This document shows, piece after piece, positions 33,441 to 42,163 of a DNA stretch of 54,216 bases. The notes below the pieces were generated by a model, which searched no databases, had not been told where the DNA came from, and saw nothing but the letters and a program-made list of their open reading frames with translations. This DNA comes from Streptomyces himalayensis subsp. himalayensis (lineage in GTDB: Bacteria > Actinomycetota > Actinomycetes > Streptomycetales > Streptomycetaceae): NCBI RefSeq assembly GCF_013778455.1, contig NZ_JACEHE010000041.1:1-54216 (forward strand), written 5' to 3'. Within the stretch, counting starts at the first letter, position 1; each line of letters opens with the position of its first letter. The translations under genes and the position numbers were made by a program.

Positions 33441-34105
33441 ACGTCATCGACATGTCCGGGCTTCCGCCGGCGAAGAAGCAGGGCCTGCTCTCGCAACTGG
33501 TGGTACCGCGGCCGATCGCGATGATCACCACGCTCGACCCGGACGGAGGGGTCAACGTCGCGCCGTACAGCTACTACATGCCGGTCAGCGGCGAACCGCC
33601 GCTCATCGCGGTCACCATCGGCGCCCAGCGGGAGGCGACTTCGGAGCCGAAGGACACCTGGCTCAACATCGAGCGCACGGGCGAGTTCGTCGTCAACGTC
33701 ACCACCGCCGAGATCGCCGAGCACATCGAGGCGGTGGCCCGCGAGTACCCCCGCGGCGTCAGCGAGATGGACGTCGCCGACTGGCGGTCGGTGCCCTCAC
33801 AGGTCGTCGACACGCCGTCGCTGGCCGACAGCCCCGCGCACCTGGAGTGCCGGGTGCACGAGGTGATCGACCGCGGCGACCACACTTCCTGCTTCTCGGG
33901 CGTGCACATCGTGCTCGCCGAGGTCGTCTGCATCACCACCGACGACTCGGTCATGTCCGCCCCGGGCCGCATCGACCCCACCCGGGTCCGAGCGGTCGGG
34001 CGGATGGGTTTCCCATGGTTCGTCACCGCGGGTGAGGAGTCCCTCTTCCACCAGGAGCGTGTCGCCTACGCCGAGCTCGGCCGGGCCGACACGTCCGCCA
34101 ACTGA
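33437..34105 (+). CDS. Flavin reductase-like FMN-binding split-barrel protein
   Basis: The protein has 222 residues from a TTG at 33437 that overlaps the preceding stop (TTGA), preceded by a strong AAAGGAG; ATG 33452 is an alternative. Key segments are VPRPIAMITTLDPDGGVNVAPYSY (shown in part: RPIAMITTLDPDGG), PPLIAVTIGA, KDTWLNIERTGEFVVN and DSPAHLECRVHEV. This is the flavin reductase/DIM6-like fold that supplies reduced FMN to a monooxygenase or acts as an FMN enzyme itself. No separate flavin monooxygenase is encoded in the window, so a direct enzymatic role should be considered. Confidence 0.9.
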   Translation: MNVIDMSGLPPAKKQGLLSQLVVPRPIAMITTLDPDGGVNVAPYSYYMPVSGEPPLIAVTIGAQREATSEPKDTWLNIERTGEFVVNVTTAEIAEHIEAVAREYPRGVSEMDVADWRSVPSQVVDTPSLADSPAHLECRVHEVIDRGDHTSCFSGVHIVLAEVVCITTDDSVMSAPGRIDPTRVRAVGRMGFPWFVTAGEESLFHQERVAYAELGRADTSAN

Positions 34106-34185
34106 CCCACCCCCCGAACGGCCACCCCCCGCCCCGCCACCCCCCGACCGCCCCCCGATCTGCCACCGCCCTTGACGGGGCGGTG
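34106..34185 (+). repeat. C-rich short repeats and hairpin before the BMP gene
   Basis: The intercistronic stretch contains four CCCCCC runs spaced 13-17 bases apart (CACCCCCCG units, 34108-34157), then an 8-base perfect stem CACCGCCC (34164-34171) / GGGCGGTG (34178-34185). The stem may stabilise the 3' end of the upstream message or the 5' end of the binding-protein message. The C-rich, G-poor run upstream could also serve as a Rho-loading segment; both are inference. Confidence 0.5.
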
Positions 34186-34207
34186 CCACTCAGCGAATGG
34201 AACGCAC

Positions 34208-35302
34208 ATGACCGCAAGAAGCTCGCTTCGGCGTTGTCGGGCCCCGCTCGGCCTCGCCCTCGCCCTCACCGGAGCCCTCGCGCTCTCCGGCTGCGCCAGC
34301 AACGACGCGACGGCAGCCAAGACGACCCCCGCGGCGAGCGGCACCGGCGGCTCAGGCCTCAACGAGCCCGACGTCAACGGCGACGGCAAGGTCGTCATCG
34401 GCGTCCTCAGCCCCGGTGACATCAACGACCACGGCTACTACGAGAGCTTCGTCGACTCGGCGGACGCCTTCGCCAAGGAAAAGGGCTGGAAGGTCATCAA
34501 GCGCGGCAGCGTGCCCGCGAGCGACGCGCTCAGCGCCGCCCGCGCGCTGTGCCAGCAGCACGTCGACATGGTCGCCCTCGCCGCCAGCGAGCTCAAGGCC
34601 GCCATCCCGGCCTCCGAGGAGCCGCTCTGCGCCAAGACCGCCTGGTACGTGCCGTCGTCGGCGAACATCGACCAGACCCCGCGGATCATGCTGTCCTCCG
34701 ACAACCCCAACCAGTCGATGCTCGCCGCCGGCTACGCCGCGGGCCTGAAGATGAAGGCGGCCGGCTACACCAAGGCCGGGTTTGTCACCGGCATCAAGGC
34801 CGACTTCAGTGTCCTCGGAGCCAAGGCCTTCCTGGCCGGAATCCGGGAGGTGGTCCCCAAGGCCACCCTGGTGAGCACCTACACCGGTGACTTCAACGAC
34901 TCGGCGAAGGCCAAGGAAGCCATCCAGGCCCAGATCAGCCAGGGCGCCAAGGTCATCTACCCCTACCTCGGGGGCGCGACCGACGCCGCGGCGCAGGTGG
35001 CGAACGCCAACGGCGTGCTGACCCTCACCCCGGGCACCGACCGGTGCGACTCGACCAGCCCGAAGTTCGACATCTCGGTGATCTTCAGCCCGGGTGACTA
35101 CTTCCGCGCCGCGCTGGAGGACTTCGCCAAGGACGAGCTGAAGATGGGCACGCCGCGCGTGTGGCAGCTGGGCGTCGATCCCTTCCCGACCGTGAAGATC
35201 TGCAAGGCCCAGGGCGACGAGGACAAGCAGCTGACGGACTTCATGAAGAAGATCGGCAGCAAGGAGATCGACCCGGAGGCCGAGGTCAAGCGCCTCGGCT
35301 GA
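34208..35302 (+). CDS. BMP-family ABC transporter substrate-binding lipoprotein
   Basis: The protein has 364 residues from ATG 34208. The signal peptide RAPLGLALALTGALALSGC ends in a lipobox (L-S-G-C, C29). The mature protein has the BMP/PnrA (Med-like) pattern: KVVIGVLSPGDINDHGYYES (about 61-80), DSLAQL-like repeats replaced by CQQHVDMVALAASELK, and the core SMLAAGYAAGLKMKAAGYT. This family binds purine nucleosides, autoinducer-like or heterocyclic ligands at the outer membrane face. It is directly followed by its ATPase and two permeases, a complete importer, and would bring the pathway substrate into the cell. Confidence 0.92.
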   Translation: MTARSSLRRCRAPLGLALALTGALALSGCASNDATAAKTTPAASGTGGSGLNEPDVNGDGKVVIGVLSPGDINDHGYYESFVDSADAFAKEKGWKVIKRGSVPASDALSAARALCQQHVDMVALAASELKAAIPASEEPLCAKTAWYVPSSANIDQTPRIMLSSDNPNQSMLAAGYAAGLKMKAAGYTKAGFVTGIKADFSVLGAKAFLAGIREVVPKATLVSTYTGDFNDSAKAKEAIQAQISQGAKVIYPYLGGATDAAAQVANANGVLTLTPGTDRCDSTSPKFDISVIFSPGDYFRAALEDFAKDELKMGTPRVWQLGVDPFPTVKICKAQGDEDKQLTDFMKKIGSKEIDPEAEVKRLG

Positions 35303-35336
35303 CCCTGCCGACCCCGACCCAGGAGATTCACACGCG

Positions 35337-36893
35337 ATGACACCGACGACCTCAGCGGCTCGGATCCTCGAGCTGCGTGGCATCACCAAGTCCTACGGGT
35401 CCGTCACGGCCTGCGACGCCGTGGACCTCACCGTCGACGCCGGCGAGATCCACGGTCTCCTGGGCGAGAACGGGGCAGGCAAGTCCAGTCTCATGAAGGT
35501 CCTGCTCGGGCTGATCCGGCGCGACGCCGGCACCGTACTGGTGCGGGGTGAACAGGTCGCGCTGGACAGCCCGCAGGAAGCGGCCGAGCTGGGCATCGGC
35601 ATGGTGCACCAGCACTTCAGCCTCATCAGCGGGCTCACCGTGTGGGAGAACGTCGCGCTCGGCGACACCGGCGCGGTGAACAAGCAGGCCGTCTGCGCCG
35701 AGATCGCCGAGGTCGCCGCGCGGTACGGGCTGCCGGTCGACCCCGAAGCGCGCGTCGACGCGCTCGCGGCGGGCGAGCGGCAGCGCGTCGAGGTGGTCAA
35801 GTGCCTGCGGCGCAACCCGCAGATCCTGATCCTGGACGAGCCCACCTCGGTGCTGACCCAGGCCGAGTCGCAGGAGCTGTTCGCCGTGCTCGGCCGCGTG
35901 GTGCAGGAGGAAGGGCGCGCGGTCATCCTCATCAGCCACAAGCTCGCCGAGATCGTGCAGGCCACCGACCGGGTGACGGTCCTGCGTAAGGGCAGTGTCG
36001 CCTTCCGGGCGGTCACCGCCGAGACCACCGCGCCGGAACTCGCCCGCCAGATGGTGGGCCGGGACGTGTCACTGCACGACGAGGCCGCCGCCCTCGGCAT
36101 GCTGCCGGTGCGGAAGACGCGTACGGCCGAGCGCGGGGCGCACGACCGGCAGCCGCCTGTCCTGCGCCTGGCTGGACTCACCGTCGAAAAAGGCGGGGTG
36201 AAGGTTCTCGAAGGAGTCGATCTGACCGTGGGCGCGGGCGAGATCTGCGCCCTCTACGGCGTCGAGGGCAGCGGCCAGGCGGTGCTCGGCGAGGTCCTGG
36301 CCGGGCTGCTCGCGCCGACTGCCGGCACTGTCGAGGTCGCCGGGCGCCGGGTCGACATGAGTCGGCCCGGCGCGCTCGGGAAGGCCGGTCTGGGCATCGT
36401 GCCGGAGGACCGCCACCAAAGCGGCGTCGTCCTCGACATGAGCGTCACCGAAAACCTGACGATGAAGTCGCTCGACAGGCTCAGCGGCCGGTTCCTGCTG
36501 CGCCGGCGCGCGATGCACTCCGAGGCCCGTCGCCTCGCGGACGAGTTCAACATCGTCGCCCCCTCACTCGACGCGCCGGTGCGCAGCCTGTCCGGAGGCA
36601 ACCAGCAGCGCGTCGTGCTCGCCCGGGAACTGTCCGGTCACACCAGCGTCCTGGTGGCCGCGCAGCCCACCCACGGGCTGGACGTCGGCGCCATCGAGGA
36701 CATGTACGCCCGGTTGCGCCAGGCGGCCGCAGACGGCGTCGGAGTGCTGCTCATCTCCACCGAACTCGAGGAAGTCATGGCCCTTGCAACCTGGATCGCG
36801 GTGATCTCGTCCGGGCGGATCACCGGAGCACTCCCCGTCTCGGATGCGACCCCCGAGCGATTGGGCATGCTGGTCGGCGGTGAGGCCGCATGA
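35337..36893 (+). CDS. ABC transporter ATPase with two nucleotide-binding domains (BMP/nucleoside type)
   Basis: The 518-residue protein holds two ATPase domains. The first has GENGAGKS (43-50), HQHFSLISGLTVWENV, signature LAAGERQRVE and Walker B ILILDEPTS. The second (from about 275) has a degenerate Walker A GVEGSGQA, signature LSGGNQQRVVLARELS and Walker B VLVAAQPTHGLD. That asymmetry is standard for sugar- and nucleoside-type importers such as YufO/NupO. It lies between the binding protein and the permeases and overlaps permease 1 by ATGA. Confidence 0.95.
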   Translation: MTPTTSAARILELRGITKSYGSVTACDAVDLTVDAGEIHGLLGENGAGKSSLMKVLLGLIRRDAGTVLVRGEQVALDSPQEAAELGIGMVHQHFSLISGLTVWENVALGDTGAVNKQAVCAEIAEVAARYGLPVDPEARVDALAAGERQRVEVVKCLRRNPQILILDEPTSVLTQAESQELFAVLGRVVQEEGRAVILISHKLAEIVQATDRVTVLRKGSVAFRAVTAETTAPELARQMVGRDVSLHDEAAALGMLPVRKTRTAERGAHDRQPPVLRLAGLTVEKGGVKVLEGVDLTVGAGEICALYGVEGSGQAVLGEVLAGLLAPTAGTVEVAGRRVDMSRPGALGKAGLGIVPEDRHQSGVVLDMSVTENLTMKSLDRLSGRFLLRRRAMHSEARRLADEFNIVAPSLDAPVRSLSGGNQQRVVLARELSGHTSVLVAAQPTHGLDVGAIEDMYARLRQAAADGVGVLLISTELEEVMALATWIAVISSGRITGALPVSDATPERLGMLVGGEAA

Positions 36894-38068
36894 GTGCCGC
36901 CTCGCTGACGAGTGGGGACGAAATCGCCCGGCGCTTTCTCGCCCGGCTTCGGCCCGGGCCCGGTGGCTGGATCGCGACGGGCCTCACCGTCGTGCTGGTC
37001 GCCGTCGCTGCGGGCGCGTCCGCGCTGCTGCTCCTGCTGACCGGTGGCTCGCCGAGTGCGTCGGCGGCCGCGATATGGACCGGGAGTCTGGCCGACGCCA
37101 CGGGATGGACGACGACGCTGCTCAACGCGGCGCCTTTGCTGCTGGTCGCGGTCGGTGCGTGCATCTGCGCGTCGGCCGGCACCTTCAACATCGGCCAGGA
37201 GGGGCAGGTGCTCATCGGCGGCCTGGCCGGAGCCTGGGTCGGGCTGCGGCTGGCCCTGCCCGGTCCGATGCTGGTCGTCATGGTGCTGATCGCCGCGGCC
37301 GTCGGCGGTGGCGCCTGGGCCGCGCTCAGCGCCCTGATGCTCCGCCTGCGCGGCGTCAACGTCCCGGTGAGCACCCTGCTGATGACGTTCCTCGCCATCC
37401 AGCTCGTCACGTTCGCGGTCAGCACGCCGTGGCTGCAGGAGAGCGCGCAGGGCTCCTCGGGCATCGCCGACGCGGCGTCCAACCCCCTGCCGGCCAACGC
37501 CCGGCTCGCCGGCTTCGGGCAGTACCCGTCGGTGCAGCTGAACGTGGGCCTGTTCATCGCCCTCGTCGCCGCGGTCGGCGTCGCCCTGGTCCTCAGCCGC
37601 AGCCGGTGGGGCTTTCGGGTGCGCATGCTGGGACTGAATCCGCTGACGGCCAAGCACACCGGTGTCCGGGTGGCCGCGCTCGGCGGCTTCACCCTGGCAC
37701 TGTCCGGCGCCTTCGCCGGACTGGCCGGCGGGCTGCTGCTGGTCAGCCCGGTCGGCACCAACCGGCTGCAGGCCGGGCTCTCGGACAACTTCGGGTGGGA
37801 CGGCCTGCTCGTCGCGCTCGTCGCACGCAACCGGCCCCTGGTCGCGATCCCGGTGTCGCTGGTGTTCGCCGTGCTGCGTGCGGGCGGCGATTTCCTCTCG
37901 GCCACGGGCGTGCCGTACTACCTCGTCGATGTCGTCAAAGCACTGCTGGTCCTCGCGTTCGTCGCGCCGCCCGTCCTCATCGATCTCTTCAGCAGGCGTC
38001 GCGGGGCCACCCCGCAGGCGGCGCCCGACATGTCCGTCGTCCCGACCAAGGTGAAGGCAGCCGCGTGA
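36890..38068 (+). CDS. ABC transporter permease 1 (BMP/nucleoside type)
   Basis: This 392-residue integral membrane protein has about ten helices after a cytoplasmic N-terminus. The motif AGTFNIGQEGQVLIGGLAGAW (shown in part: FNIGQEGQVLIGG, about 95-107) is the hallmark of the BPD_transp_2 family, and SRWGFRVRMLGLNPLTAKHT (about 235-254) is the EAA-like coupling loop that contacts the ATPase. It pairs with the next permease as a heterodimer. The start overlaps the ATPase stop by four bases. Confidence 0.93.
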   Translation: MSAASLTSGDEIARRFLARLRPGPGGWIATGLTVVLVAVAAGASALLLLLTGGSPSASAAAIWTGSLADATGWTTTLLNAAPLLLVAVGACICASAGTFNIGQEGQVLIGGLAGAWVGLRLALPGPMLVVMVLIAAAVGGGAWAALSALMLRLRGVNVPVSTLLMTFLAIQLVTFAVSTPWLQESAQGSSGIADAASNPLPANARLAGFGQYPSVQLNVGLFIALVAAVGVALVLSRSRWGFRVRMLGLNPLTAKHTGVRVAALGGFTLALSGAFAGLAGGLLLVSPVGTNRLQAGLSDNFGWDGLLVALVARNRPLVAIPVSLVFAVLRAGGDFLSATGVPYYLVDVVKALLVLAFVAPPVLIDLFSRRRGATPQAAPDMSVVPTKVKAAA

Positions 38069-38979
38069 GCGTTCTGGACAGCACCACCACCATTCTCGCC
38101 AGCGGTGTCCGGCTGACCGTGCCACTGGCGTTCGCCGCCTGCGGTGAGTACATCGCCGAGCGCGCCGGCACGATGAACATCTCCGTCGAGGCAATGATGC
38201 TCGGCGCCGCGTTCACCTCGATCGCCACCGCGAGCGCGACCGGCAGCGCCACTGTCGGTCTCGTGGCCGGCGTCGTCACGGGCCTCCTTCTCGGCTTTGT
38301 GCACGGCAACTTCTCCCACCGGGCGCAGATCAACACCTTCGTCGTCGGCCTGGTGCTGAACGCGCTGGTGCTCGGGCTGACGAGCTACCTGATCACGACC
38401 AACGAGTTCGTCTCGCACCAGGTCCACATGCTGTCGATCCCGCTGCTGCAGGACATCCCGCTCATCGGCAAGCCGCTGTTCTCCGAACGCTGGCCCGCCT
38501 TCCTGCTGCTCGCGCTGATACCGCTCACCTGGTGGCTGGTGGAGCGCAGCCGCTGGGGCCTGGAACTGCGGGCGGTGGGGGAGAACCCCCAGGCCGCCGA
38601 CGTCACGGGCATCAAGGTGAACATGCGGCGCCGGCAGGCTCTGCTGTGGTGCGGCGCACTGGCCGGACTCGGCGGCGCGTACCTCGCGGTCGGCGAGGTC
38701 GGATCGTTCAACCAGAACATGACCGCCGGGCGCGGATACATCGTCATCGCCGCGGTGATCTTCGGGGCGTGGCGGCTCGGCCGGACCATGCTCGGCTGCC
38801 TGGTGTTCGGCCTCTCCGACGCGATGCGCCTCGCGCTCCCAGCGCTCGGCGTCACCCTCAACGCGCAGCTGCTCGTCGCGGCCCCGTACCTGCTCGCGCT
38901 CCTGGCCATGCTGCTGTTCACCACCCAGCACCGCGAACCCGGCGCGCTCGGACGGCCCTTCGAGCGCGGGTCGACCTGA
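38065..38979 (+). CDS. ABC transporter permease 2 (BMP/nucleoside type)
   Basis: The protein has 304 residues from GTG 38065, overlapping the stop of permease 1. The motif ERAGTMNISVEAMMLGAAF (about 32-50) corresponds to the GxxNIxxEG loop of BPD_transp_2 permeases; SRWGLELRAVGENPQAADVTG (coupling loop: LRAVGENPQAADVTG) and GALAGLGGAYLA follow. Eight or nine membrane helices are expected. It is the last gene of the 31-39 kb operon and is followed by a strong hairpin. Confidence 0.93.
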   Translation: MSVLDSTTTILASGVRLTVPLAFAACGEYIAERAGTMNISVEAMMLGAAFTSIATASATGSATVGLVAGVVTGLLLGFVHGNFSHRAQINTFVVGLVLNALVLGLTSYLITTNEFVSHQVHMLSIPLLQDIPLIGKPLFSERWPAFLLLALIPLTWWLVERSRWGLELRAVGENPQAADVTGIKVNMRRRQALLWCGALAGLGGAYLAVGEVGSFNQNMTAGRGYIVIAAVIFGAWRLGRTMLGCLVFGLSDAMRLALPALGVTLNAQLLVAAPYLLALLAMLLFTTQHREPGALGRPFERGST

Positions 38980-38996
38980 TGGCCGGGACCAGGCGA

Positions 38997-39040
38997 CGGC
39001 GGATGCCGGCCCCGCGAAGGCACGGGGGCGGCATCCGCCG
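38997..39040. terminator. Strong bidirectional hairpin
   Basis: A perfect 12-base inverted repeat (CGGCGGATGCCG 38997-39008, CGGCATCCGCCG 39029-39040) encloses a further CCCCG/CGGGG pairing. It lies between the convergent permease and aldo/keto reductase genes and is the clearest terminator in the window. Confidence 0.7.
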
Positions 39041-39059
39041 TGGGTACGCGACATCGCCG

Positions 39060-40094
39060 TCATCGTCGGCGCAGTGCCGCGGTCTCCAGCGCCGGCGGCG
39101 TGTAGCCGACGTCGGCCGGGTTGAGCACGCTGCCCGGTGCGACGAGTTCGTCGATCCGGTCAAGCGCCTCGGCCGACAGCGGCCGGTCCACCGCGGTGAG
39201 CTGCGACAGGAGCTGGTCGTGGGTGCGCGCGCCCATCACGGCCGAGGTTACGCCGGGGTGGGCGAGCACGAACCGCAGTGCCAGCTCGACGAGTGTGCAG
39301 CCCTCCTCGGCGGCCAGGCGCACGAGTTCCTCGACCACGGCGAGCTTGCGCTCGCGCACCTGCTCGTCGGCGAAGTCGAAGTGATCACTGTTCCTCAGCG
39401 CGCGCGAGTCTCCCGCCGGTTCCGCGCCGGCCCGGTACTTGCCCGTCAGCCAGCCGCCGTTGAGGGGGCTCCAGACCATGACGCCCATACGGTGCCGTCG
39501 CGCGGTGGGCAGGGCCGCGGCCTCCGCGTGCCGGGCCAGGATCGAGTACGACAGCTGCTCCACGGTGAACCGATCGCGGCCGCCGCGCCGCGCCGCCCAC
39601 TGGGCCTCCACGATCTCCTCGGCCGGGAAGCTCGACGAGCCGATCGCCCGCACCTTGCCCGCCCGCACCAGGTCGCTGAGCGCACCGAGGGTCTCCTCGA
39701 CGTCGGTGTGGGGATCAGGACGGTGGACGAGGTACACGTCCAGGTGGTCCGTCTCCAGCCGGCGCAGGCTGTCCTCCACGGCACGTGTGATCCACAGCCG
39801 GGAGGTGCCGCCCCGGTTGCGGTCGAGTGGACCGGCGGGCATCCGGCTCGCGACCTTCGACACCAGGACGACGTCGTCGCGCCGTCCCTTCAGCGCCCGG
39901 CCGATGATCTCCTCCGACTCGCCGAAGGCGTACACGTCGGCGGTGTCGACGACGTTCACTCCGGCGTCCAGCGCCGTCGCCACCATGCGGTGGCACTCCG
40001 CCTCGTCGGTGTTGCCCCAGGCGCCGAACATCATCGACCCCAGGCACAGCTGACTCACCTCGATGCCCGTCCCACCCAGAATCCGGTAGTGCAC
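39060..40094 (-). CDS. Aldo/keto reductase
   Basis: The protein has 344 residues from GTG 40094. The AKR tetrad is visible: D and Y in VVDTADVYAFGESEE (about 48-62), K in DDVVLVSKVASR (about 81) and H in VYLVHRPDPH (about 127). The NADPH phosphate site lies near the C-terminus (SAVMGARTHDQL). It would reduce a carbonyl or oxidise an alcohol intermediate, as in sugar- or aryl-ketone reductases of the AKR11-13 type. It is divergent from the VOC gene across 188 bases. No CGAGA-type operator is seen, so its link with the island is by position only. Confidence 0.92.
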   Translation of the reverse strand: MHYRILGGTGIEVSQLCLGSMMFGAWGNTDEAECHRMVATALDAGVNVVDTADVYAFGESEEIIGRALKGRRDDVVLVSKVASRMPAGPLDRNRGGTSRLWITRAVEDSLRRLETDHLDVYLVHRPDPHTDVEETLGALSDLVRAGKVRAIGSSSFPAEEIVEAQWAARRGGRDRFTVEQLSYSILARHAEAAALPTARRHRMGVMVWSPLNGGWLTGKYRAGAEPAGDSRALRNSDHFDFADEQVRERKLAVVEELVRLAAEEGCTLVELALRFVLAHPGVTSAVMGARTHDQLLSQLTAVDRPLSAEALDRIDELVAPGSVLNPADVGYTPPALETAALRRR

Positions 40095-40282
40095 GCTTGC
40101 CCTCGTCTCCCAGCCGACGCCCTGTCGCTGTCCTCTCGCAGGCTCGCACGGCGGAAGGCCGCAAACCGATGTCGCGCGGGGCCAGCATCCCTGGCCTGCG
40201 TGTTGTGTCCGCAGCACATCGACCCGCGGGTAAGTGCGCACCTAGGCTCAAAGAAATCCGAACCACTCACCATGGAGGTACC

Positions 40283-40735
40283 GTGGCCACCGGTCTCACA
40301 TCGGCACGCTGGACTCACGTCGCGCTGCCGACCGGCGATCTCGACAAGGCGATCGCGTTCTACACCACACTGACTCCGCTGGTCGTGGTCGAGCGGTTCA
40401 AGGACGCCGACGGCGAGAGCGTCTGGCTCTCCAACGACCAGCAGGCCGAGACCCCGTTCGTGCTCGTCCTGGTGTCCTTCAACAAGGACAAGGGCAACCA
40501 GCTGGGCCTGCTGCACCCGTTCGCGCACCTCGGCATCGAGGTGCCGGCGCGGGAGGACGTCGACGCGCTCGCGGACCGGGCCCGCGAGCTCGGCTGCCTG
40601 CACTGGGAGCCCCGGCAGATGCCCGAGCCCGTCGGCTACATCTGCGCCCTGAAGGATCCCGACGGCAACGTCGTCGAGATCTCCCACGACCAGCGGGTGT
40701 TCGACTCCGTACGCGCGAAGTGGGGTTCGTCCTGA
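40283..40735 (+). CDS. VOC-superfamily (glyoxalase/extradiol-like) protein
   Basis: The protein has 150 residues from GTG 40283, with GGAGG upstream. The single VOC module has WTHVALPTGDLDKAIAFYTT at the N-terminus with a metal-binding histidine, and the C-terminal YICALKDPDGNVVEISHDQ with the metal-binding glutamate. This is a one-module metal enzyme or binding protein of the glyoxalase, dioxygenase and resistance superfamily; which reaction cannot be told. Its 3' end overlaps the next gene by 16 bases. Confidence 0.88.
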   Translation: MATGLTSARWTHVALPTGDLDKAIAFYTTLTPLVVVERFKDADGESVWLSNDQQAETPFVLVLVSFNKDKGNQLGLLHPFAHLGIEVPAREDVDALADRARELGCLHWEPRQMPEPVGYICALKDPDGNVVEISHDQRVFDSVRAKWGSS

Positions 40736-41115
40736 AGGACACCCGCGCCGCCGTCGAGGCCTATCTCGCGGCGCTGAACGCGCACGACGCCGACGCCGTG
40801 GCCGCCTGCGTGGCCGAGGACTTCGTCAACGAGCACACGTCGTCGACGGGACAGAGCCGCAGGGGCCGCGCCGAGTACCGCGCCGCGCTGACCGGGTTCC
40901 TCGAGGACTTCGGGGACCTGCGCTACGCGCCCGAGTGCATCCTCGTCGACGGCGAGTCGGCCGCGGTGCCCTACGTCATGACGTTCCGGATGCGCTCGGC
41001 GGGCGACCGCCCCGTACGCGTGCGCGGAGTCTTCGTGTTCACCGTCGCAGGCGGCCTCATCACGCGCCGCACGGACTACTGGGACAGCGGAGAGGTGCAG
41101 CGGCAGCTCGCCTGA
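40720..41115 (+). CDS. SnoaL-like/NTF2 polyketide-cyclase-family protein
   Basis: The protein has 131 residues from GTG 40720, overlapping the VOC gene. The pattern VEAYLAALNAHDADAVAACV, then DFVNEHTSST and DLRYAPECILVDGESAAVPY, ends with ITRRTDYWDSGEVQRQLA. It is a standard SnoaL/ketosteroid-isomerase-like fold, often an isomerase or dehydratase acting on a ring compound. Translational coupling to the VOC protein suggests they act in sequence. Confidence 0.85.
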   Translation: MGFVLKDTRAAVEAYLAALNAHDADAVAACVAEDFVNEHTSSTGQSRRGRAEYRAALTGFLEDFGDLRYAPECILVDGESAAVPYVMTFRMRSAGDRPVRVRGVFVFTVAGGLITRRTDYWDSGEVQRQLA

Positions 41116-41220
41116 CGACCCCGTCGGCAGCCCGGAGCCGGACCCCTGACACCCCGTCCGCCTCTCGTGCGGACGGGGTGCCGGTGTGTCCGCCGCCTGA
41201 GTGCGTATCGCTGTGCATGA

Positions 41221-41266
41221 CGCCATCTCGTATTGCTTGACAGGGCGCCGTCTCGCATTGAAAGAT
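41221..41266 (+). promoter_or_regulatory. Promoter with two operator repeats before the 41-44 kb operon
   Basis: GCCATCTCGTATTG (41222-41235) and GCCGTCTCGCATTG (41247-41260) are direct repeats 25 bases apart carrying the island's core. TTGACA (41237-41242) lies between them and AAAGAT (41261-41266) follows the second, so the second repeat fills the promoter spacer. The expected start is at or next to the ATG at 41273, giving a leaderless mRNA. Confidence 0.65.
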
Positions 41267-41272
41267 GCCGTC

Positions 41273-42136
41273 ATGCGACTGGTGACAACACAGGCCGGCC
41301 TGGGCCGAATAGAGGACGGGGCCATCGCCCTGTTGGACACGGCTTTTCCACACGTCGGCGCGGTCCTCGAACAGGACGGCTCGCTGGAGTACCTGGCGTC
41401 CTGCGCGGTGCGCCGGCGGATCCCGCTCGACGAGGCCACGCTCGTGGCGCCGCTGGCCCGTCCCCGCGCGGTGTGGGGCGTCGGGCTCAACTACCTGTCG
41501 AAGGCCGCCCGGGCCGGCCGGGGACTCCCCGAGCAGCCGATCCTGTACCTGGCCGCGTCGTCCGCCGTTCTGGCCCCCGGCGCGCAGGTGGTGATCCCGC
41601 AGGCCGCGACCGAACCCGACTACGAAGGGGAGATCGCGGTCGTCGTCGGGCGCCGGCTGTACCAGGCGACCGAGTCGGAGGTCTGGCCCGCGATCGCCGG
41701 CATCACCGCGGCCAACGACATGACGGCGCGCGACGTCATGCGCACCACGGCGGTGCCCGCGCTCGCCAAGAGCTACCCGGGGTTCACGCCGCTCGGCGCG
41801 TCGATCTGCACTCCCGACGACCTCCCCGACCGGGACGCGATCCGCGTAAGGACCCGGGTCAACGGCGAGCTTGTGCAGGACGACACGAGCGCCGGGATGA
41901 TCTTCCCGGTCCCCGACCTGCTCAGCCGGCTGTCGTGGTTCACCGCCCTCGAACCCGGCGACGTCGTCCTCACCGGAACCCCGGCCGGCACCGGCCAGGA
42001 CCGCGCGTGCTTCCTCGCCGACGGCGACGAGGTACGGGTCGAGGTGGACGGCGTACTGCCCCTTGTCACCCGCGTCGTACGTCCTGCGGAAGACGCCGCA
42101 CTGCGCGACCACCGGCTGACCGAACCGGTCAGCTGA
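41273..42136 (+). CDS. Fumarylacetoacetate hydrolase-family protein (second copy)
   Basis: The protein has 287 residues from ATG 41273, at the predicted transcription start. The metal site is in PDYEGEIAVVVGRRL (about 118-132), followed by AANDMTARDVMRTT, KSYPGFTPLGASI and VVLTGTPAGTGQDR. It would hydrolyse or hydrate the 2-oxo-acid left after extradiol cleavage, such as a 2-hydroxymuconate-type or fumarylpyruvate-type intermediate. It is only distantly similar to the FAH protein at 19.1 kb. First gene of an operon with the hydrolase, aldolase and cupin. Confidence 0.93.
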   Translation: MRLVTTQAGLGRIEDGAIALLDTAFPHVGAVLEQDGSLEYLASCAVRRRIPLDEATLVAPLARPRAVWGVGLNYLSKAARAGRGLPEQPILYLAASSAVLAPGAQVVIPQAATEPDYEGEIAVVVGRRLYQATESEVWPAIAGITAANDMTARDVMRTTAVPALAKSYPGFTPLGASICTPDDLPDRDAIRVRTRVNGELVQDDTSAGMIFPVPDLLSRLSWFTALEPGDVVLTGTPAGTGQDRACFLADGDEVRVEVDGVLPLVTRVVRPAEDAALRDHRLTEPVS

Positions 42137-42163
42137 CCTCCCCTCACCCTGGAGCACACACCG

